64,000 nt of DNA from Knoxdaviesia capensis. Taxonomy: Eukaryota; Ascomycota; Sordariomycetes; Microascales; Gondwanamycetaceae. Shown piece by piece: positions 1-11,307 of this stretch. The stretch covers positions 558,001 to 622,000 of the forward strand of contig LNGK01000001.1 of assembly GCA_001510575.1 (NCBI GenBank), given 5' to 3'. How positions within the stretch are numbered: the first letter of the stretch is position 1; each line of letters begins with the position of its first letter. Under the pieces are notes generated by a model. The model was not told where the DNA came from. It saw nothing but the letters and a program-made list of their open reading frames with translations, and ran no database searches. The translations under genes were made by a program, and so were the position numbers.

Positions 1-925
1 CTTGGAAGGAACACTAGGAGAAACCAAGGAAGGAAAAACCGGGCAAATTTCACAAATGAAGCCGTTCAGAATCGACGAGCCGTGGAATCGCCATCGCCAT
101 GCATGAAGGGTGTTTCTAGATTGGGCTATATGCTGGCGGGTTTTTTTCTTCTTCCTTTTCGTGATGGTCGGCTGTCGTTGCGTTGATGCAGGAATCTGTG
201 TTTGCTTTAGTGGAGAAGGAAAAAAAATCCCCCGTCGAGTGTAGCCGGCATTTAAGCGATGTGGTTGGCTGGATGCGTTGCATGTGCCGAAACCTCGACG
301 CCAACTCGTTAACAGCACTGATGTATCTCCCAGGTATAGAGAGGGGCCGATAACGCTGCTCCCAGTACAGTTAGGATACTTAGGCCGCTTGCGAAGCACT
401 GTTAGTGCCTGGCACTTGCAGGCCCCCTATAGCGATCAGTAGCTTAGCAGGATCGCTCCCTGTAGGACCTAGGGAAATAGCGGCCGGAGGCCTGAAACAA
501 CTCGCCTGAAAGTCACTAAGCCCACTGAAGCTGCTAGCCCAGGGGGAACTGCAGATAAGGAAGCAACGAGGCGCTGTTCAGTCATTGGCGCCACATTTCG
601 CGGCCAGCCACAGAAGCCGCCGGAGTAACAGCGGCAGAACCGTCAATCGATATATCGCGCTTTTGCTTGAAGCTCGCTTTCTGTTGCATAGGTTTTTCCG
701 TATTTCGCTCGTTTTTTTTCTCTCTATCTCCTCTCTCTCCGTCCTTATCGCATCTTTCTTCATCGACGACCACGTGAAGAAAGCCGTCTCGGGAGACACA
801 CCACTTCTGGGTTTCTTATTTGCTTGTTTACTTGTTTGTCTGCGGCCCCATCTCCCCGTCTTTCGGATACGGTCTCGACGACTCGCCTCTTCGATATCTA
901 TCCCCGTGCAGCTAGTCCCCTCGCC
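1..925. other. Upstream region of the V-ATPase c gene, no supported gene
   Basis: No open frame here resembles a known protein. The 585-925 part is pyrimidine-rich on the + strand just before the V-ATPase ATG, as in other leaders of this window, so it probably holds the promoter and 5' UTR. Bases 1-580 show nothing I can name. Confidence 0.5.
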
Positions 926-2068
926 ATGGCCGAGTCGGAGCTCGCACCCAAGTTTGCGCCCTTCTTGGGCATGGTAAGAACCCTTTCGGCAGATCGATGA
1001 ACGAGTTCTTCGGACGGAGACCCGGGTTCGGAAGCTAGGTGGGCGAGAACGGAGCTGTGTAGAGATCGAGGGAGCTTGGAGTTAAGCTTGTATAAAACCG
1101 CACTATCTCTCTCTCAGCTGTCGTCTCGCACCTCCTCCTAAAAGAACCTGTGTCTTCGTGATCAACAAAAAACAACTAACATGATACTCTCTTACGCAGG
1201 GCGGAATTGCCGCAGCCATGATCTTCGGATGTAGGACCCACCGACCCCCGAACCCGACGCCTTCCCCCGCGAACCCCCCCCCTCCTTACCAACGACACAT
1301 AACACTGCGATTCCTCGACCACCACGTGCTAACTTGTAACCCACAGGCATCGGCTCTGCATACGGCACCGCCAAGTCCGGCATCGGTATTGCCGGTGTTG
1401 GTATCTTCCGGCCAGACCTGATCATGAAGGTACGGACTCCTTGCGATGCGCATCGGAGGGCGGACCTGCTCCGCCCGAACGATATATCATAATTCTGGTG
1501 CCTGGAGGGAATGCCACTATGTGACATCTCGTGCTGACATAGCTCCTTTTCTTCTCAACCCTCGCAGTCGCTTATCCCCGTCGTCATGGCCGGTATCATC
1601 GCCGTGTACTCGCTGGTCATCTCCGTGCTGATCGCCCAGGACATGACGCCGCCGTCGCAGTCCAGCTACGCGCTATTCACGTCAGTATTCCCCCCGCCGG
1701 AACTGAACATGGCCCTGAAGTCCCACCCACATTAACAACATACTAACACATATTGTTTACGAACAGCGGCTTCATGCATCTTGCGTGTGGCCTGTCGGTC
1801 GGTCTGAGCGGTCTTGCTGCCGGCTACTGCATCGGCATCGTCGGCGACGCGGGCGTGCGCGCGTACATGCAGCAATCCCGCATCTTCGTCGGCATGGTCC
1901 TGATCCTCATTTTCGGTGAGGTCTTGGGTCTGTACGGGTATGTTACGCACCTCTATCTATCCTTTTCGTTCTCTCGATTGTCTTGGAACATGCGCTGACT
2001 CGGGGTACTCGCCCGTTCTTTCTAGTCTCATCGTGGCCCTCATCCTCAACACCAAGAGCAAGGGCTAA
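926..2068 (+). CDS. vma3: V-type proton ATPase proteolipid subunit c
   Basis: This is the proton-translocating proteolipid of the vacuolar ATPase V0 ring, in vacuole and endosome membranes. Six exons join in frame: 926-973, 1200-1230, 1347-1429, 1568-1680, 1767-1937, 2026-2068, giving 162 residues, the usual family length (about 160). The protein starts MAESELAPKFAPFLGM and has the family's AMIFGCIGSAYGTAKSG stretch, then four hydrophobic helices. The essential proton-carrying Glu lies in helix 4 (GEVLGLYG, about residue 143), and the end is ILNTKSKG. Introns follow GT...AG; the fourth uses GTCAGT. The ATG at 926 sits in a good context (tcgccATGG). It resembles c (Vma3) more than c' (Vma11), but the two paralogues are hard to separate by eye. 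The gene converges with the one at 3530-4706. Confidence 0.95.
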
Positions 2069-3529
2069 ACAACAACCCGGCCATCTCTGTACGAATATTC
2101 CGCTTCTCTATTTCCCGCCCGACGTCTCGCCTCGCCGTATAGACTTTTCTCCCTCCTCTTATCAATCTCTCTCTCGCCTACATACCGATCTGTCATCCAA
2201 CCGAATTAGACATAACCACCGACGACCCCCAAAATTTTGGGTACCTTTACGACCTCTCTCCCTCTCTCAAATCCACCCCGACCTCCGAGACCTAACCACT
2301 CCGACCTGTCCACCCAACGGGCAGCCCAGAAACATCGGTTTTCATATTCTCTTTTTTTCTTTCTGCTCTTTTGGAAGGTTATATTCGCCGCGCGCATGGG
2401 ACCAGTGGGTGAGTGATGGCATTTCCGCCGGTTCTCTCCACGCCGCGAGCGCGCGCGACCCAGGAAATGTAATATAGGAATGAGGGGGATATCTTTTGCT
2501 TTTTGCTTTTTCCTGTAGTTTCTTTCGCGCATGTCTCGAACTTCCTCATATAACAAGTTCTAAAAGTGAAAAAGTGTCTGTGATTAAGTACTGTGAGATG
2601 CCATGGTGCATGTCGATCTAAGCAAGAGCACATGCTAGAGACGTGCATGCATAGCTTTTGTCTTCAATTTATTTTTCACGTACGAAAACGGCAGGAAGAA
2701 GCTCAAGGCCAGGCCTTGAGGTAACTGAGGGACCACCTGCTTGGTATCCAACTTCACCTGCCGACTACGACCAATATGAGATACACGCAAAGATGTTAAG
2801 ATAGAAGGAAAGGGGAAGAGTTGTGTGATAGGTAAAATCCTGCACCCCACATAGCTTATGACTATCAAGAAGAAAAGAGACCAAAGAAAAAGTACCCCTT
2901 TAACCCCATCCAAAAGAAAGCATTTCCCATGCATTCGTTATCTCCAAAATTGCTGCTGCTGCACACAGCTGCGATACCCAAAAATTGCCCAACTGCGATG
3001 CATACACTCCGCGTTTTGTGTATGCCATCCCTAACATCCACCCTTCTCTCGGGATACTGTCGGTATGCGGAAAGGACGCCTCCAGAGGTGGGACAACCAA
3101 ATAAAGAAAAACGAAACAGAGAGAGAGACATGAACCTCCCAGATAGAAAACAAAAGAAAAAAGCGTAAACCCCAAACGACCATGAAACGTTGCGAAAAAA
3201 AAAGCAGAAGAGGAGGCGGATTTACCTCCCATCTTCAGTTGCCCTTGAGAAAAAAAAAGGAAAAAGAAAAGGAGGACTCCGAGTGAAATGCCTTGCCCAG
3301 GTGGTGCAACCAGAAAGAACAAGATACCAGAGAAAAACAGCAAAGCCAAGGCCAATGCTATCACGTAAATGAAGCTACAACTTGAGACCATTTGTGTGGA
3401 GAGGGGAAGGGGGAGGGAAGAGAGAAAATTCAGGAACAGATTTCAGGAAGAAGAGATCAACATGAAAAAACAGGTCGAGACCAACAACGAGACGAGGCAT
3501 CAGACATTAGCGCTATACCGTGATACGCA
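2069..3529. other. Convergent 3' intergenic region
   Basis: This stretch holds the 3' ends of two convergent genes. It contains an A-rich and purine-rich stretch (about 2860-3480) and a perfect 9-nt palindrome at 2702-2720. A 163-codon open frame on the minus strand (2900-3391) is low-complexity and hydrophobic; I do not accept it as a gene. Confidence 0.5.
2702..2720. repeat. Perfect palindrome ctcaaggcc-a-ggccttgag
   Basis: Two 9-base arms around a single centre base. It lies about 630 bases beyond the V-ATPase stop codon. It could form a hairpin in a long 3' UTR or act as a dimeric protein site. Nothing else supports a function. Confidence 0.4.
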
Positions 3530-4706
3530 CTAGAAAAGACGGTTGCGCAGATGTCTGGCCAGGCTCTTGCGCTGACGGCCACCGTTGGCCTCGACCTCAC
3601 GGCGGAACTTGCTCCAGTTACGCTTACGCTCTTCCCAGTCGCGCATTTCAGCTAAAACGCAGATGCTCAGGTCAGTAACTAAATATCAACAGATTTTCAG
3701 TCAGGGTGTTGAGGCACATACCCAAGAAGCAGTCCCAGCGGCGGTCCTCGCGGACAAGCACGTCCTCCCGCGTCTCCCGAGCCAAGCGCTGGGCACGGGC
3801 CTGAGCGGCAGCCTGCTCTCCGACCAGGAACGGGTCTTCGAGCGGGCGGCGGGCCGGGGCCTCGTCAGCCTGCTCAATTATATTCTCCAGCATGACACGG
3901 CGCACGGACTCGCTACGGTTGCGGGCAGCCATGACGCGGCGTTGGGCCACGCTGTCGTAGAGACGAGCGTTCGGGCTCACGGTCGACCATGTGGGAATGG
4001 TAAAGGCACTCAGGTTGGGAATCGGGCGCGGGAGGGCACCAACGGGCGGCAGACCGGCCGACGGGGAAGCAGGGCGGCCGGAGGGGGAGGCCGAAGACGA
4101 GGTGGCGGCGGCGGTGGCGGCCGACGGCCGGATCGCAGGAGTCTCGCGCGGGAAATAGGCAGGGAGAGTCTCGGTGATGACATACGAAGAGTGGTATGAG
4201 GGCGCATCGGAAACTACAGCAGCGCACGCGACACACTATTGTGTTAGTTGTCGCCAAATTTGCAGGTCATATATCGACCAAGAACCAAAGTACTTCTCAT
4301 GGTACGAGACAGATGATTTGGAAGTTTGGGGTCATGAGCGGAAAAACTGGAAGTATATGACGATATTATGGGCTGATGAGATTTCAAGTTGGAAGAGTGA
4401 AATTATTATGCACGGGAGTATGTCGATAACTGCATAGAGGGGGAAACTGATAGAGCTGATAAGACGCGGGGGATGCAGCATGTGAATGTGGCAATTTTGG
4501 GTGACACTTTTTGCTTTTTGGCCTGCGCTTTGGTGGTATAGTGTGGATAAGGCGGCTCGCCAGGACAACGAGAAAACAAATCAGGGCTCTAACTTACCGT
4601 ATGAAGGAGCGGCCGAGCGAATCGAAGCAGTCTCGAAATCCTCAGCGGTGAGGGTCTCAGGCCGTGCTGGCGCAAGAAGAGCGGAAAAAGACGTGGTCAT
4701 AGTCAT
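3530..4706 (-). CDS. Conserved fungal protein of unknown function
   Basis: Three exons on the minus strand (4706-4598, 4213-3722, 3651-3530) give 240 residues. The N-terminus is MTMTTSFSALLAPARPE with an inner Met at 4700. It is followed by two related segments, SIRSAAPSY and SDAPSYHSSY, a Ser/Ala/Pro-rich disordered stretch, the motif FTIPTWSTVS near the middle, and a helical charged C-terminal half (PLEDPFLVGEQAAAQARAQR, then REDRRWDCFLAEMRDWEER) ending in a basic tail. I recall closely similar uncharacterised proteins in Aspergillus species. No catalytic motif, signal peptide or membrane segment is visible. Introns are 384 and 70 nt with clean GTAAGT and GTATGT donors. The leader, read on the gene strand, is very CT-rich. 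Confidence 0.8.
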
Positions 4707-4779
4707 GATGGGCGATTGTGAGAGAGAAACCCAGGGGGATCGATCTTCTCTAGCTAAAGTCGAATATCGGTTGACAGGA

Positions 4780-5560
4780 TAAAAGAGAAAGAAGGACCAC
4801 AAGGACAGCAACCAAAGGTTGGAGGAGAAGAGGGGAAGACCGGTATAGTTATAGGAGGATAGGAGGGAGAGAGGCAGAGAAAATCGGGAGCAAGAAATCG
4901 GAGGTTAGGCTGAACAAGGAGCGGCTGCAGGTGACAGATCCAAATTGATAGGAAGTGAGTGAGGGTCGGTGAGAGAGCCGAGACGTGATGGGCTGCCAGT
5001 AAGAAAGGAAAGGGTTGACTGGGAGATAGTGAGCTAGATAGAGTGGCAGCAGAGCCAGAATAGGTGTGAGTGGAGGAGGACGAAGGCTGCAGCGGGCCGG
5101 GCAGAGAAACGAAGAGAGCGCAGGATGGTAGTAGGAGCCAAAAAAGAGAAGAGTACAAAGTGACACACACACACACACACACAAAGAGAGAGAATCAGAG
5201 AGATGGAGGGTCACAGACACAGACACAGCAAAGAGTCTCAGAAAGTTGCACGGGCGTGATCTGATGAGGGGTACACAGATAGCAAGAGAGAGTGTGTGTG
5301 ATACTGAGAGAAAGAGAGACAGAGATACGGCGAATCTGTGAAGTAGGTGTGTGGATGATGAAGAGGAGAGAAGAGGAGGAAAAGAAGAAGAGGAAGAGAG
5401 AAAAAGAAGAGAAGAGATCAAGATAAGAGGAGAGGGAAAGGCAGAAAGGAAAAAGGAGACGAGAGAAGGAGCAACAATCACAGTCAGCACCAGAAGAGAG
5501 AGGAAGGAATCACCAACAGGAAAAAAGGGAAGGCCCAGCCAAGCCAAGACTTTACCGGAT
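4780..5560 (-). promoter_or_regulatory. CT-rich leader of the 240-residue gene
   Basis: Read on the minus strand this is a roughly 780-base pyrimidine-rich tract ending close to the ATG at 4706. Pyrimidine tracts near transcription starts are well known in filamentous ascomycetes. Here the tract probably marks the promoter and 5' UTR. Confidence 0.5.
5163..5183. repeat. (AC)n microsatellite
   Basis: About ten AC units within the purine-rich upstream tract. Confidence 0.9.
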
Positions 5561-8500
5561 TATGATTATTTTCTCTTTTATTTCAATGCTATTTTCTGGA
5601 GACGAACCTAGAACCTGAAGAACAAGGCTGGGCGCAAGAGAAAAAACCCAAGAATGGTGACGGGTACAAGACGGTACACACGAAGGGGGAAAGCAGAATA
5701 CGAGGAAGATACGCCGAGATCAGCTTTGGCAAGCCGTGCTTGTGGCCAGGAAGGCAAAGACGCAAACGCCGAACTGATGTTCTGGTGATGTACAGTACAC
5801 CCAGATTCCGAGCATCGTCAGTACGCATCAGACGACAGTCATTGCCAGGAACACAAGAACGGTCAGAGCCCCCGATAGGACAAACCGTTGTGTAGAGTGT
5901 TTGGGCGACAGAGGGGGAGAGGAACAACGGAACATGGAGGGGGGTGGGGGTTTAGCACAGAAACAGGTTAGAGGGGGGAGTGGAGACAGGATACAGGGAA
6001 TAAAAAGAAAAAAGAGAGGCGAGGAAGAAGAAGTGCAAAAGAAGCCGTACAGAAGTACAGAACAACAGGGATGTAAAGATGTACTGCAGGGTTTATACGA
6101 TAAGATACTTTGCTATCGATCTATACCCTGCCAGGGTTATCCGGTGGTGAGTGGTGACTCGTGGCCTGTATATCTATTTAGGTGGCATGCCTGAGGATGT
6201 GGCCGAAGTGAGGGGTAGCTGGAAGCAAGATGTAGACGGCGACGGAGCCAACTGACGATGGGTGTCGTTTTCACCGTCGGCTCTGCTTGCATTGCTGTCG
6301 TGACTTCTGTTCTCGGTCGATCTCCACCACCGCCCCAAGTTGGACCCTGACTCCATCATCATGAGTAAGGAAGATGAGGAGGGGGCCAAATCCACATGCA
6401 GAGTTTAGGGGAGGGAAAGGCAGGAATGGTGTAGTGGGCTCCATAGAGACATAAAGAAAAAGCTATGCAGGAGAATGGATACAGGATAGTAGTACGTACA
6501 ACTTTTTTGTATCCATAGCTTAGGCTGGCTGGCAAGAAGAGCAGAAGATGATTTGGATGGTCGAGTCCAAGAGGGGAGAGCTAGTAGTGTCTTGACGGAA
6601 TGCCGATCGTTTTCTGGCATCTTCAGGGACGAGCACGCGCTGGAATGTCTTCAAGCAAGTGATCTGTGACCGAACATACGGCACACCCAGACAGTGAGTG
6701 ACACAACCCCGACGATGACACGAAGCTGAAGAAGAGCTCGCTTTAGTAGTATCTTAGACATTAAACATTTCCAAATATCCCCGACTAAAACCAGGGTCTC
6801 TCTTCCAGCCATGCACCACACCTCCATTCTTCTCCTCACGAGACCACTTTTATTTCAACCTTAGTAGCCATGGTCTAAAATCGGGGGCCATGAGATCCCT
6901 TTTTGGGGTCTTTTCTCACACATCCTAACCCTTTTTTCTTCTTCTATACTGAGACCTATTTCTTTTGGGCGGTTGATGTCTTGGAAAGAGATAAGGACGT
7001 CTTGATAAGTGCATCTAAGCTGAGGCGGTGAGGGAAGAGAACAGCAGCCACACTTAGGCATGTATGTACAGTACAGCGAATAATAGATCGGCAGCCCTCA
7101 TTTTGGTGTTGGATCCCAAACAGCATCTCCTCACATGTCCTGGTCACGATATCACACTTTCTTGCTCCACCGGTGCGATAACGGCATCAGAGAGGTGGGG
7201 GATGAAGGGAATGGAAAGTCTTGGCTTGACTGAAAATGCAGCAGAAAGGAGATCATCACCAACGCCTTGCTATAAGGGTTGAGATAACGACGCAGCCATA
7301 TTCAGTTAAAGAGGTTATGCAGATATCACATATCACCGGCGGGAAAGTCTTGGCTTATCGATACGTTGCGAGACGGAAGGAGGGAGGGAGGAAGGGCTCC
7401 TTCCAATACTCTGTTGCCTGCCCACTAACAAGCATATCCAGATGTTGCAGGTGCGTCAAGAGGGTGGTACCTTCCTCTACGAACCACCTGCAGGTATCGT
7501 TGCAGCGTTAACCCTCAAAGGGAATGCAATACTGGCGCACAAATATGATAAAATAAAAATAAAATGGCTGGGAGGGTTTCCCACTTACGTCCATTTTCCA
7601 TTTTCCATTTTCCTTTCCTCTCACCATTTGCGAATATCGGTCCGGTCTTTTTGATACCCGAGAGTTTGACTTTCTTCCTTCTTGGCATTCCGTCACGCTG
7701 ACTCTGACATGGTCATCCTCGGACATTCTTCCCCTCTACGATTCTCTCTACTGGCCTGCGTCTTGCACTGCCACTGTGGTGGAAGTTCGACTTCTCAAAT
7801 CCTGTCGACTCGTACGGGTATAATCACCGCCGGGATCAAGGCGAACTTGTTGTTGGAGTTTCTGCGTGTACTCCCTATTCAACTGTGTTGACCGGCCCTG
7901 CTACCACTACGCACGTCCTTACTGTACATAACACGCGTTCTGCTATCCACCAGCCAAGACCTGGTCCCTTTCCCGTCTGCTCGTCGTCGGGTCATCATTT
8001 GCCGCCACCCCCTTCCGCTAATGCGTTGATGTTTTCCGGGAGCGTGCCAGTGAGCTGTGATGTTGTTCTATTCTTCGCCGTAGAAGTGTTCCCGATGTTT
8101 TGACGACCGCTTCGCTTCAAACCAACCAGAAACGCATCTATTTATGGCCGTTCCTGCAAGTAACAACATTAGCCGGCCCTCTGTTGAGTTCGGGATACTT
8201 CACTTGGGCTTCCCTTCTTCTCATTGCTACCCCGCCACGGTCGATTCCCTGCCATGTCATGGATCCAGAAACATGGGCCCCCCCCACTCAGTGCTGGAAA
8301 CAAACGCCAACGGCCACCAAACTCAGGCTTCCCTTCCCCAAAATCGACAAAGTGATTGAACTGAACTCCTACAAGCTTTTTAGCGTTGACGACTATTGAT
8401 GCCCTTCCTGCTGGCCCCTCAATTGTGGCATCTTTGGTATACAACGTGTGCTCGTACGTGTAAGTGCTCCGTTCAGCTAAATTCGCATTTAACTTTCAGA

Positions 8501-9739
8501 ATCTCGAACCGATCAAGTCCGGATATATCACCAATGTGATAGTTATTCCCTGATTCTGAAGCTCATGTCACGACCTCCCCTATCGAGTTATGGAGACTCG
8601 ATCCCCTCTTCCCTCGACACTTGATCGACAGTGATCCGGATTTGTGTCTTTGTTCGTTCTAGGAAGTGACGTGCTTCTGATGAGGGAACCGGAGAGTTCT
8701 CAATGGAACTCCGGCTTGGAAGAAGCCACGACCAGCTTGGCTGGTTGGGTATAAACCGCCGAGACTTCGGATTCCTTTCTCGGCATTCCGGGATTCACCA
8801 ATCAACAGCATTCCGGGTCTGCGGTGGGACTTTGTGGGGATGCTTCAAATGTACACGTACAACCTACCTAAACGAGTCCATTCCCAAGCCCCCCGAAGTC
8901 CCAGTTCACCTGAAAGAAAGTCTGGAAGCCTCCCTAAACGGGCCAGAAATGTATAGTGAGCTTCCGGTACTCGCATTTCGAGCAAACTTACAGACGGCCA
9001 GCGAACAGCTCATAAGACGAGCGCCACAAGTCACAGCCGACAAGAAGGTCAAGGTTTCCAGTGAACAAACTTAAGATAACAAATGGCAACGACAGCTTCT
9101 GTTTCTGGCTTCACCCATGCCTGGCTTCGCCTCCCCGGATTCCACCCTCTCCAAGGTCCAGTGTATTGTATTGTCCAGATTCCACTGCTTACACCCCCTG
9201 CACCCGAGGAGGCAAACACAACCCAGGATGACAAAAAAACAGACAGTAAAGGGTTCTGGTTGGTTCCTGTTCCCCCAATCTCGCCTTGCAGATCCAACCC
9301 ACCCGTGGCAACTTTTGAGCTTCCCCTCTCTTTTTATTGGGATTTCTTGTGCCGTCCTTGGGAGTCAAACACAGGAACCAAAATAGCCTGCAGCGAAGAG
9401 GACTAAAAAACTCGGTACATTGCTTCTCTCGTCTCCATGCATAGGCAAAATCCGGTTAGAAGTGTCCAAGCACATGAAATATTCCCACCATCCTACCACC
9501 CTTAGCCCTGATTCCCGCCAACCCGTCTCCACGGGTCTGAACCAAACCGCACCTAGTGAGATGAGATCCTGTACAGCTATATGGCTTCCGATAGGCTGTA
9601 TATAGCTGAGGAGTGGACCGATGAGGGACCGACCTTTTTGGCCTGTTCGGGAATAGGTGCTTAGAATTGCGTGTGTGTGGTATTTCGAAACGTTTGAATA
9701 CTAAGCGAAGCCTTCAGTATTCCCAGAGAACACTGGCCC

Positions 9740-11212
9740 TTACGCGCGAACAGCCCGCCAAACGCTTTCTCTTGCTGCGAGGTACGCTTCACTCTCCGAG
9801 CCATAAAACTCCGCCATCCTCTCCACCACCCTTCTGGCTTCGGACTCCGCCTCCGCGCGGTCGTGTTGCCCTGTGTGTCCGTTCGCAAGTACCACATCGA
9901 CATGTGCACGGGCAGCCGCCGGCCACAGCCCCTCGGCCTCGGCCAGCTCAACCATCTTGTGTGCTGCTGCCAGGTCCGACCCGGCCGTGGGAGACGATAA
10001 TCTCTTGCGGATATTCGCCAGTCGGTGGCGCCGGGCATCTGACTCCGCTCTTGCAGACTCGGACTGGGTGCATAGTGCACAAGTGCATGTGAACCCCCAG
10101 TTTGAGTGAAGAAAATCTCGACGGATTGTGGACGGCATCCCGAGATACGCATCTATGGTTTGGGAACCAGTCCGTTAGCTGGTTGGAAGCTGTCGGGCCG
10201 GGTCTGGCATCGGACCAGGAACAGCCATAACTCACAGCTAATGGATATCTCCTCATCCGGTTCAATGTCTCGGTATGCTATGACTTCCATAGCTAATGAT
10301 ATCGACGAGATCCGGTAGAATGCACTGAGGGGTCTTGGTGTCAGCGTCTCTCCATCGCCGCCATTCACATTCTCACTCGCATTGCTCCATAGGGGGCTTA
10401 CTTTGGCTGGCAGTCATGATTAATCCGCTGTATGAGACCCGACCGTCGTGTTAGTATTGGCGGCACTGAACCCTCCACATCTTGATAATGATGTCCGGGG
10501 GAAAAAAAGGAAGTCTCACCGCAATCTCCGGAAACACGCCTAGCAGCCCGCCCGTCCCAGCCACGGCAAACCCACACGCATTTGCCAACATAGCGTCATA
10601 CACGCCCACGCCATCGGCGGCACCTTTTCCCCCAGCGCCGACCAACGCGGCCACTGCGTCACGCGCAGCCTTGGGCAGCGCACCTACTGCAGTCTCGACG
10701 ATGGCCCGGCGGCCCCGCTCCGATGGCACAGCTTCCATTGCTGCCTGGGAAACTACCAGCACAGGTGTGTCGACGAGGATGGTCTCGCCGGAGCGGATAC
10801 GGCGGGCGGCGCGGACGCCGAGGCCTTTTCCCGACACCGGAGTGATAGTGTATGTGGTGGAGGGCCTGTGGAGTGGGTGTGCTTGGGTGCGTTCGATGCG
10901 GCTGCGCAGACTGGACGCCGTCTCGGGCTCAGCGAACACCGCGAGGCCGGTGCCGGTGTTGAACGTCGGCGAGAGGTACAAGCAGAGCTCTGGAGCTGGC
11001 GCATCATTGCCTTTGGCGTGCGGTCGGATGCAGTGAATACGCGGTGTCCATGGGGACTCTAGGATTGATGCCGGCGAGCTGCTGTTAGATAGTGGTGGGA
11101 GACACTGGGGTGCGGTTGGGTGTAGAGGACTGAGTGGCTCTCTGCACATGAAAGCGTGGCTGGATCCGGCCAGCACGCCGGCTGCTAGTAAGGTGTATTC
11201 AAGGCCCCTCAT
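9740..11212 (-). CDS. SET-domain protein with N-terminal signal peptide
   Basis: Four exons (11212-10520, 10427-10402, 10324-10236, 10152-9740) give 406 residues. Residues 1-20 (MRGLEYTLLAAGVLAGSSHA) look like a secretory signal peptide. A Cys-containing, Pro-rich segment follows (about 22-115), then the start of the SET domain (GKGLGVRAARRIRSGETILV). The core motifs are RINHDCQPN at 232-240, spliced across an intron; IEPDEEISISY near 260-270; and a CxCxxC post-SET cluster at 292-297. Together these supply the S-adenosylmethionine pocket, catalytic Tyr and zinc site expected of a lysine methyltransferase of the SET5/SMYD-like fungal group. The C-terminus is helical. No MYND finger is seen between the SET halves. 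The substrate is unknown. Similar signal-peptide SET proteins exist in other ascomycetes as far as I recall. Confidence 0.85.
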
Positions 11213-11286
11213 CGTATGTGTGCTCCGTAGAAATTGCAAGTCTGCACCTCCCGGAGTGCTGTCTCTGGAAGCAGGTATACTGCGCC

Positions 11287-11307
11287 AACCTAACCCTGAA
11301 CCCTAAC
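11287..11307. promoter_or_regulatory. Telobox-like motif upstream of the SET gene
   Basis: The sequence caacctaaccctgaacccta, about 80 bases before the SET start codon, carries two near-copies of AACCCTAA. Such telomere-repeat-like boxes bind Myb/TRF-type proteins in fungi; binding here is inferred. Confidence 0.4.

Larger units (their letters stand above)
4707..9739. other. Large spacer without a supported gene
   Basis: About 5 kb between the start of the 240-residue gene and the end of the SET gene. From about 4780 to 5560 the + strand is almost all purines (a CT-rich leader for the minus-strand gene), with an (AC)n run at 5163-5183. From 5600 to 9700 there are only short open frames without family resemblance. 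Short repeats include tttccattttccatttt at about 7590-7615. Long 5' UTRs or non-coding RNAs are possible but not shown. Confidence 0.5.

Noticed and set aside
2900..3391. 163-codon hydrophobic open frame on the minus strand
   Set aside because: Begins with an ATG but lies in simple A/T-rich 3' sequence, is F/L-rich by composition, and resembles no family.
10451..11239. Longer SET-gene start at 11239
   Set aside because: The upstream codon is TTG; the first ATG of the frame is at 11212 and gives a clean signal peptide. For the same reason I did not use non-ATG starts for the kinase-like (50853) and Rad51-like (30206) genes.
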